From Rhizobacter sp. (GTDB lineage Bacteria; Pseudomonadota; Gammaproteobacteria; Burkholderiales; Burkholderiaceae), in the NCBI GenBank assembly GCA_014379885.1, contig JACMKW010000288.1:1-10605 (forward strand): DNA of 10,605 nucleotides, given 5' to 3'. The notes beneath the pieces were generated by a model that did no database searches, was not told where the DNA came from, and was given only the letters and a program-made list of their open reading frames with translations. This document shows, in pieces, positions 6,801 to 10,605 of this stretch. A program made the translations under genes and the position numbers. The first letter of the stretch is position 1. Each line of letters begins with the position of its first letter.

Positions 6801-7070
6801 CTAGCGTGCACTGCCTCGTCGAACCAGGTTCACGATGGCCAGCAGAATCACCGCGCCGAGCAGAGAGACGCCCAGGCTGGCGACGCTGAAGTCATTGCTG
6901 TTGATGGTGCTGGTGCCGAACATCGGCGCAAGCAAGAAGCCGCCGAGCACGGCGCCGATGATGCCCACCACCACGTTGAGGATCACGCCCTGCTGGGCAT
7001 TGGTCTTCATGATCATGCTGGCCACCCAGCCAATCAACCCACCGACGATCAACCAAATAATGAAGTTCAT
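6801..7070 (-). CDS. GlsB/YeaQ/YmgE family stress response membrane protein
   Basis: The product is 89 residues with three hydrophobic segments (about 3-20, 28-49 and 64-84). It matches the transglycosylase-associated (Transgly_assoc) family, to which E. coli YeaQ and YmgE belong. The glycine pattern G-G-L-I-G-W near residue 10, G-I-I-G-A-V-L-G-G-F near 36-45 and the final hydrophobic helix before R-R-G-S-A-R are typical, and the length is usual for the family. Members are small inner-membrane proteins linked to general stress responses, but no biochemical activity is established. The start at ATG 7070 is supported by GGAG at 7081-7078, 7 bases upstream. The gene has its own strong terminator and so is probably expressed alone. 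Confidence 0.92.
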   Translation of the reverse strand: MNFIIWLIVGGLIGWVASMIMKTNAQQGVILNVVVGIIGAVLGGFLLAPMFGTSTINSNDFSVASLGVSLLGAVILLAIVNLVRRGSAR

Positions 7071-7152
7071 GGCTCTGCTCCGTAAAAAAATGAGGTGTGC
7101 GAAAGTTAACCGCGACGCACCCCCAGGAGCAGCAGAAGACAGCGCAAGCGTT

Positions 7153-7170
7153 CGTAGGCTGGCGCCTACG
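7153..7170. repeat. Hairpin downstream of the small membrane protein gene
   Basis: CGTAGGC (7153-7159) and GCCTACG (7164-7170) form a perfect 7-bp stem with loop TGGC, 15 bases beyond the TAG stop of the minus-strand gene at 7185. There is no T-run on either strand, so at best it is an RNA-end stabiliser or a Rho-dependent end. Confidence 0.35.
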
Positions 7171-7184
7171 CGGGCACTACGCCA

Positions 7185-7472
7185 CTACGCAATCAGCACC
7201 CGGGCGCCTTCATAGAGCGCCAGCAGGCTGGCCGAACCCAGCAGGCTGGCCGCCAGGTGGCGATGCCCCTGGCCAATGCGGATACCCAGGCGCGCCGAGA
7301 CGCAGCCCCACGTCACCACCACCAGCAAGGCGCCTGCATCGGCCCGGCTGATCTCGAACTGCAGCACGTGCAGCAGGCCCACGGCCAGCGTCCACAGGCC
7401 GGCGCCCATGATGACGGCGGCCGTCAGCTCATAGAACCGGGGCTTGTAAAGGGAAATGCCGATGATCTTCAT
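7185..7472 (-). CDS. Hypothetical small membrane protein
   Basis: The product is 95 residues from ATG 7472 (M-K-I-I-G-I-S-L-Y-K-P). It has three hydrophobic segments, near residues 14-35, 45-62 and 70-93, with short charged loops (R-I-G-Q-G-H-R-H at about 62-69). I do not recognise a family. An in-frame GTG at 7496 would add eight residues (103 in total). Neither start has a good ribosome-binding site, and I prefer the ATG because the hydrophobic core follows it at a normal distance. The 153-base region upstream, to the stop of the next gene, holds no other credible coding sequence. Confidence 0.6.
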   Translation of the reverse strand: MKIIGISLYKPRFYELTAAVIMGAGLWTLAVGLLHVLQFEISRADAGALLVVVTWGCVSARLGIRIGQGHRHLAASLLGSASLLALYEGARVLIA

Positions 7473-7608
7473 GATGAGCTCAGTGTGGCGGGACACTGGC
7501 GCGCCGGCTCGGTCGAGATGCCGGGGAAGTTGGCCTCAGTTCGGCGTTTTGGTAGCCCCCAATGACCCGCCCTCTGCCAGCGCCTCGCTATTCACTGAAA
7601 TTGCCGAG

Positions 7609-7625
7609 CGTTTGAGATGCGCGGC
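7609..7625. repeat. Possible divergent copy of the CGTTTGAC-type repeat
   Basis: This 17-base stretch (it begins CGTTTGAGATG) matches the first 17 bases of the copy at 9802-9819 in 14 positions. It lies directly against the TGA stop of the gene at 7626, in a non-coding spacer. The match is weak enough to be chance. Confidence 0.2.
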
Positions 7626-7937
7626 TCAGGCCGCTGGACGCGGGGTCATGGCCTCTGAATACAGATCGATGGGCTGGTTGTTGCAGTTGGTTTGATGACC
7701 CCAGCAGCATTCATACGCACGCGCTCTTTCCGTGGCGCCGTCCATGAACTTGAGAACGCGTTCACCCGTGTGTTTTCCCTTCTGGCCCACGCTCGCCCGC
7801 ACCTGCATGGCCTTGCCACTTTTTGTCTCAAAAGAAGACTGCGGCCAGGCTTCTGTCAGTGAAAAGGCTTCCTGGAACGTGAGCAGGTTGGCCGCTTCAC
7901 CGAAGTGCGGGCCAAGACTTGGCTTGATGACATTCAT
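7626..7937 (-). CDS. Hypothetical small soluble protein with a Cys/His/Trp-rich C-terminal motif
   Basis: The product is 103 residues with no signal peptide or membrane helix. The start ATG 7937 is well supported by GGAG at 7948-7945 with a 7-base spacer. The N-terminal half contains A-N-L-L-T-F-Q-E-A-F-S-L-T (about 16-28), which looks like a helix. The C-terminal part has R-A-Y-E-C-C-W-G-H-Q-T-N-C-N (about 72-85), with three cysteines and a histidine that could bind a metal or form a small compact fold. I recall similar unnamed proteins in Burkholderiales with an E-x-C-W-G-H-x-x-N-C motif, but no function. The G+C of this stretch is lower than in the left half of the window (one sampled line about 52%). 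It is followed 153 bases later by the small membrane protein gene. Confidence 0.7.
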   Translation of the reverse strand: MNVIKPSLGPHFGEAANLLTFQEAFSLTEAWPQSSFETKSGKAMQVRASVGQKGKHTGERVLKFMDGATERARAYECCWGHQTNCNNQPIDLYSEAMTPRPAA

Positions 7938-7978
7938 TCGATGACTCCGGAGTAAAAGTAGAACGGGCGGCCAACCAC

Positions 7979-8491
7979 CTAAGGTTTGATATGAGCAGCG
8001 CGCGCCGGTCTGCCGGCAGGCCCGTAGGCGGTGACCATGGCCTGAAGACTCTGCCGCTGGGATTCGGGCAGGCTCTGCTTCAGTGATGGATCTGCCAGCA
8101 CAGCTTGAGCCACGGCGAATTCATCGCCGGTTCGCACATGGCCGCGCTTCATCATGGCAGCGTAACGGCCCCACACGCGAGACCGAACACAAGAAAGGCT
8201 GAGCAGGCCTTTGGCGTGCATTTCTGCGTCCAGCGCGACGATCTGTGACAGCGGCCAGGAAGACGATATTTCCATGCAGTTGTTGACGGCCATGCGCAGC
8301 CCCGAGGCCGCGCGGCCTGGCGACTCACGCTCTTGTTGTTCAAGCATGGCCAGGGGGCGGTCTTGCGCGGCAGCGACGCGTTGATCCAGGAAGCGCTCAG
8401 AGAAGAAGCGCAGGAACGCCTTCATTTCGGTGTATTCGACAGTGGGGGTCATTTGCAGGCGCTCTGGCGTTTGACACGACAGTCGTGCCAT
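7979..8491 (-). CDS. Hypothetical protein, unrecognised
   Basis: The longest version is 170 residues from ATG 8491, predicted soluble and largely helical, without signal peptide or membrane segments. A central segment N-N-C-M-E-I-S-S-S-W-P (about 70-80), then A-L-D-A-E-M-H-A-K-G-L-L-S-L-S and R-x-x-x-W-G-R-Y-A-A-M-M-K-R-G, look like conserved helices. The end is Arg/Ala/Pro-rich. I know no family name. The start is uncertain. ATG 8491 has AGAGGG only about 1-2 bases before it. ATG 8452 (M-T-P-T-V-E-Y) would give 157 residues and would leave the palindrome at 8475-8487 outside the gene. ATG 8425 is also possible. It lies 41 bases upstream of the gene starting at 7937, with which it may form an operon. 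Confidence 0.65.
   Translation of the reverse strand: MARLSCQTPERLQMTPTVEYTEMKAFLRFFSERFLDQRVAAAQDRPLAMLEQQERESPGRAASGLRMAVNNCMEISSSWPLSQIVALDAEMHAKGLLSLSCVRSRVWGRYAAMMKRGHVRTGDEFAVAQAVLADPSLKQSLPESQRQSLQAMVTAYGPAGRPARAAHIKP
8468..8487. repeat. CGTTTGACA motif and palindrome at the uncertain start of the 170-residue ORF
   Basis: The plus strand reads CGTTTGACACGACAGTCG at 8468-8485, agreeing with the 18-base copy at 9802-9819 in 15 positions. It overlaps a perfect palindrome, CACGAC-A-GTCGTG, at 8475-8487. It could be an operator upstream of ATG 8452, or simply the first codons of the gene if ATG 8491 is used. Confidence 0.25.
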
Positions 8492-8567
8492 GCCCTCTGG
8501 GTTGATAGGTCAGGTGGTCTGGCTTCGCAGGTGCAGTTCGAAGTGCTTCATGTTGGAGTGAGATGCG

Positions 8568-9191
8568 TTAAGCGCCGGTCGCGCCCTGCGACGCTTCACT
8601 CGCCGCGCTGCGACGGTTGCCCACCGCGAGCAGTGCCCAACCCGCGAGAAAGAATGTGGCCGCAATACCGAAGGCGTAAACAGCGACGCCCCCGTAGCCA
8701 CCGACATTCGCTGGATTGAGAAAGGGGTAGGGATACCAGCCCACACTCGCGCCGCGAACAACCACGTATGCCAGGTAGACCACAGGAAATACCAAGGCAA
8801 AAATGAAGTGCCTGGCGCTCAGCATGGAGGCTGGCGGCTTCCATAGCCAGTCGATCAAGATGGCAAGCGGCATGACGTAGTGCAGCACAAAATTAACCCA
8901 CGGCAACAACGCGCCGAGATCAACGTCTCGCAGCAGCACGGCAAAGACGAGACCGACGACGGTCATGTTCGTCACCGACGCGAACCTGGCCGCGTCTCGA
9001 AACGCGGCGTTCTTGAACGACGAGCTGCGTGCCGTGAGCAGCAGGACTGCGGCGGCGAAGAGGTTCGAGAGATTGGTGAAGTAGCTGAAAAAATTCAGCG
9101 CACTGTAAGAGGCGCCGAGATGCAGCGCCAACTGCTGGCCGATGGCCACAAGCACCAAGGTGGCGAGGAGGATGCGCGTGGCCATGAGCAT
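8568..9191 (-). CDS. Pr6Pr family membrane protein (FAR-17a/AIG1-like)
   Basis: The product is 207 residues with about six membrane helices (near 5-25, 35-53, 72-88, 98-116, 127-146 and 168-191). Three motifs support the family. F-S-Y-F-T-N-L-S-N at 35-43 and L-H-Y-V-M-P-L-A-I-L at 103-112, with I-D-W-L after it, resemble the conserved Thr/Asn and His of FAR-17a/AIG1-type membrane hydrolases. W-Y-P-Y-P-F-L-N-P at 152-160 is typical of the bacterial Pr6Pr proteins. The bacterial function is unknown; eukaryotic relatives hydrolyse fatty-acid esters of hydroxy fatty acids, with catalytic Thr and His, so Thr39 and His104 are candidate equivalents here. ATG 9191 and ATG 9185 are both possible starts; the nearest GAGG lies 11 bases before the first. 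The C-terminus is a polar Ser/Ala tail. Confidence 0.82.
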   Translation of the reverse strand: MLMATRILLATLVLVAIGQQLALHLGASYSALNFFSYFTNLSNLFAAAVLLLTARSSSFKNAAFRDAARFASVTNMTVVGLVFAVLLRDVDLGALLPWVNFVLHYVMPLAILIDWLWKPPASMLSARHFIFALVFPVVYLAYVVVRGASVGWYPYPFLNPANVGGYGGVAVYAFGIAATFFLAGWALLAVGNRRSAASEASQGATGA

Positions 9192-9260
9192 GGGTGACAG
9201 TGCCTCAGCAGATCAAAGTTGAAGAAGCAAGGCGTTTAAGGCGCTGTGAAACCAGCATGC

Positions 9261-9761
9261 TCAGGCAGACCTTCTCGCGGGCTCACTTTGATGCAGGAAT
9301 TTTGTGTAGAGGTCGCGCGGCGGTGCAATCGAAATGGACTTGAGCACTTGACCCACATTCCCCCGGTGATACCCGCCATGGGTCACCACGTGAAGCAGCA
9401 TTTCTTCGCGAGACATTCGGCCTCGGTCACCATCGGTAAAAGCAAAGTCGAGTACTTCCGAACAGGCCGCGGGTGAGAGTGCGGCGACGTAGTTCACATA
9501 CCAGTTGTCCGTGGCCCCAACGTCTGCCTGGAGTTGCGCCAGGGTAGGCGTTTCCTTGGTGTTGGTGGCATCAAAGGGCCGGGGCTCTGCACTGAGGTGG
9601 GCTCGAAAGAGTCTGTCGACGACATAGATGTGGTTGAGCGTGCGGGTGCAGGTATGAAGCTGTTCGGCGTGCTCGGGCGGCAGAGAAGCCAAGAGCGTGA
9701 ACAACTCGCGGTTGGCCCAGGCCTTGTAGGCAAACAGTGATTTCAGCGTTTCGGTAGACAT
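9261..9761 (-). CDS. DinB family protein
   Basis: The product is a 166-residue cytosolic four-helix-bundle protein of the DinB/YfiT-like putative metalloenzyme superfamily. The expected metal triad is visible: His44 in T-L-N-H-I-Y-V-V-D (helix 2), and His128 and His132 in T-H-G-G-Y-H-R-G (helix 4). F-A-Y-K-A-W-A-N near residues 10-17 is the typical first helix, and the length is normal. Members usually bind Zn or Ni, and some are thiol-dependent S-transferases; the substrate here cannot be deduced. The start ATG 9761 is set by AAGGAG at 9772-9767, 5 bases upstream, the best ribosome-binding site in the window. The open frame upstream of it (to 9902) overlaps the HAD gene and is not used. It follows the HAD gene by 73 bases on the same strand. 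Confidence 0.9.
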   Translation of the reverse strand: MSTETLKSLFAYKAWANRELFTLLASLPPEHAEQLHTCTRTLNHIYVVDRLFRAHLSAEPRPFDATNTKETPTLAQLQADVGATDNWYVNYVAALSPAACSEVLDFAFTDGDRGRMSREEMLLHVVTHGGYHRGNVGQVLKSISIAPPRDLYTKFLHQSEPARRSA

Positions 9762-9801
9762 GGCGGCTCCTTCGAGTTCAGTTGACCAAGGTTGGAGATG
9801 T

Positions 9802-9830
9802 CGTTTGACATGAGAGGCGTGTTGAGCGTC
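9802..9830. repeat. Composite repeat between the HAD and DinB genes
   Basis: CGTTTGACATGAGAGGCG (9802-9819) agrees in 16 of 18 bases with 10509-10526 in the same orientation. One base further on is GTTGAGCGTC (9821-9830), the reverse complement of GACGCTCAAC at 10503-10512. The copy also contains a small palindrome, ATGTC-GTTT-GACAT (9799-9812). It starts 4 bases after the HAD stop and ends 41 bases before the DinB start. Confidence 0.5.
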
Positions 9831-9834
9831 TGGT

Positions 9835-10467
9835 TCACTGTGTTCGTTGATCTGCGAACACGCCGAAGCCGGCCAGTTGACGCTCAAGCGAAAGTGCGCC
9901 ATCTGTTCCGAAGAAAACCATGGCGTTCAGGCCAGCGTGTTTTGCGGCTTCAACGTTTTCGGCTCGATCGTCCAGGAACAGCAGGTTGCTCGCATGGCAG
10001 CCAAGTTTTGCAATCGTCTTTTCAAAGAATTCGGGCCTGGGCTTGGCTGCCCCCAGGAAGCACGAGTAGAACTCATGGTCGAACAAAGACCGGTAGTTCA
10101 GCGTTTCAGACATGTGCTTCGCGCGAAGGGCTTGCTGGTTGCTCCCAACGTGGCACCGAAAGCCAGCGCGGCGCAGGGCTTGAACGGTTTGCATGACATC
10201 GGCATGCACTTCGATCGCGTGAAGTGCCTTCAGTGTTTCCGCAACCATGGCGGCGCGGTTCCACTTGGTCAGTGTCGCTTCCAGCCGTTCCACGAAGCCG
10301 GTTGGTGATTCAAGAACTTCGGTTTCAGCTTCAAGTATGTCGTTGACGAGTGCTTCAGCTTGCATCTCGTCTTCGAGCTGAAGCAGCGACCTGAGAGCAG
10401 CGTGCCAGGCCACCGTGGGGTACTGGAGCACGCCGTCGGCATCGAAGAGGATGTTTTCTATGGCCAT
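9835..10467 (-). CDS. HAD family hydrolase (haloacid dehalogenase-like phosphatase)
   Basis: The product is a 210-residue cytosolic protein of the HAD superfamily, subfamily I type, with a helical cap inserted after motif I (about residues 15-85). All four motifs are visible: F-D-A-D-G-V-L with nucleophile Asp9 and acid/base Asp11, Ser109 in G-S-N-Q-Q (motif II), Lys142 in A-K-P-R-P-E-F-F (motif III), and L-D-D-R-A-E-N-V-E-A-A with Asp166 and Asp167 (motif IV). It should be an active Mg-dependent phosphatase or dehalogenase. The Asp11 rules for a phosphatase rather than a haloacid dehalogenase. The substrate is unknown. The start is ATG 10467, although no clear ribosome-binding site precedes it. 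It is flanked by the composite repeats at 9802-9830 and 10503-10526, and the DinB gene follows on the same strand. Confidence 0.92.
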   Translation of the reverse strand: MAIENILFDADGVLQYPTVAWHAALRSLLQLEDEMQAEALVNDILEAETEVLESPTGFVERLEATLTKWNRAAMVAETLKALHAIEVHADVMQTVQALRRAGFRCHVGSNQQALRAKHMSETLNYRSLFDHEFYSCFLGAAKPRPEFFEKTIAKLGCHASNLLFLDDRAENVEAAKHAGLNAMVFFGTDGALSLERQLAGFGVFADQRTQ

Positions 10468-10502
10468 GGGAGAACCCGCTGACGGTGCAGAACGTGGGGG
10501 AC

Positions 10503-10526
10503 GCTCAACGTTTGACGTCAGAGGCG
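10503..10526. repeat. Composite repeat upstream of the HAD gene, with near-palindrome
   Basis: GACGCTCAAC (10503-10512) overlaps by two to four bases the 18-base copy at 10509-10526 (16/18 identical to 9802-9819). Positions 10503-10522 form a near-palindrome: GACG, TCAACGTT and GACGTC-type arms that become fully symmetrical if one C and one T are treated as bulges. It lies 36-59 bases upstream of ATG 10467, where it could act as an operator or mark a unit boundary. Confidence 0.5.
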
Positions 10527-10550
10527 GCGCCCGGCTTGCGGGTGACGCCT
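10522..10550. terminator. Hairpin upstream of the HAD gene
   Basis: AGGCG (10522-10526) pairs with CGCCT (10546-10550), and inside it CCCG (10530-10533) pairs with CGGG (10539-10542) around GCTTG, with a 3x3 internal loop. Read on the minus strand it follows the stop codon at 10565 by 14 bases, as a terminator would. No U-tract follows, so intrinsic termination is uncertain. Confidence 0.3.
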
Positions 10551-10564
10551 GCTCGATTGAAGGG

Positions 10565-10605
10565 CTAGGCCGCAGCTTGCGGCCAGTTGATCTTGATTTT
10601 GCGGT
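10565..10605 (-). CDS. Possible 3' end of a further minus-strand gene
   Basis: On the minus strand the last codons before the right edge read R-K-I-K-I-N-W-P-Q-A-A-A and end in TAG at 10567-10565. The composition is protein-like, and the frame would continue the one-directional gene run. The last codons contain a perfect 7-bp hairpin, GGCCGCA (10568-10574) with TGCGGCC (10578-10584). Only twelve codons are visible, so this is a suggestion. Confidence 0.25.
   Translation of the reverse strand, partial: RKIKINWPQAAA

Noticed and set aside
8492..8567. attC-like start GCTTAAC overlapping the Pr6Pr stop codon
   Set aside because: The core fits RYYYAAC, but no GTTRRRY partner or stable long stem occurs before the next gene, so a chance match is more likely.
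9762..9902. N-terminal extension of the DinB protein to ATG 9902
   Set aside because: It overlaps the 3' end of the HAD gene and adds residues atypical of the family, while AAGGAG sits exactly 5 bases before ATG 9761.
9792..10308. Plus-strand frames across the HAD gene
   Set aside because: All four HAD motifs are in order on the minus strand; the plus frames are shadows.
9192..10605. Complete integron attC sites between the DinB, HAD and Pr6Pr genes
   Set aside because: GCTCAAC and GTTGAGC cores are present around the HAD gene, but in neither spacer could I find both a RYYYAAC and a matching GTTRRRY with paired L boxes between them. The spacer after HAD has no GTTRRRY before the DinB ribosome-binding site.
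1..10605. CRISPR arrays, tRNA or rRNA genes, insertion sequences, prophage genes, known defence systems
   Set aside because: No regularly spaced repeats, cloverleaf-like sequences, transposase or integrase motifs, or recognisable defence proteins were seen on either strand.

Overview
The window is GC-rich (several sampled 60-base lines of the long central gene run near 68% G+C) and bacterial. Gene content (an SNF2-type helicase, a DUF2189 membrane protein, a REC-REC-PAS-GGDEF-EAL regulator, a nu-class glutathione transferase and a GlsB/YeaQ protein) together with the composition suggests a betaproteobacterium of the order Burkholderiales. This is an inference from family resemblance, not from a marker gene.

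Layout, left to right. (1) 1-1031, minus: the N-terminal third of a large protein that runs off the left edge, most likely an SNF2-family helicase. (2) 1185-2762, plus: two integral membrane protein genes 9 bases apart in the same reading frame, a DUF2189 protein and an unnamed multi-spanning protein. They are divergent from the helicase gene across a 153-base spacer with a tandem repeat and an inverted repeat. (3) 2863-3174, minus: a small cysteine-containing lipoprotein, divergent from (4) 3310-5838, plus: an 842-residue c-di-GMP signalling protein with a degenerate and an intact receiver, a PAS domain, an intact GGDEF domain with its I-site, and an EAL domain whose active site looks damaged. 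(5) 5953-7070, minus: a nu-class glutathione transferase gene and upstream of it a GlsB/YeaQ gene, separated by a strong intrinsic terminator. (6) 7185-10605, minus: a run of short genes all in one direction: a small membrane protein, two unrecognised soluble proteins, a Pr6Pr-family membrane protein, a DinB-family protein, a HAD-family phosphatase, and perhaps the last codons of another gene at the right edge.

The right-hand third (about 7.5-10.5 kb) looks like accessory DNA. Sampled lines have G+C in the low to mid 50s, the genes are short and functionally unrelated, and all face one way. The HAD gene is bracketed by related repeats: an 18-base motif (16/18 identical) in direct orientation, each copy joined to a 10-base motif GACGCTCAAC that is inverted at the other end. 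This resembles the boundary of a cassette or an exchanged unit, but no complete integron attC site could be demonstrated. The other genes look like ordinary chromosomal genes. No CRISPR array, tRNA, rRNA, transposase, integrase or phage gene was seen, and no known defence system.
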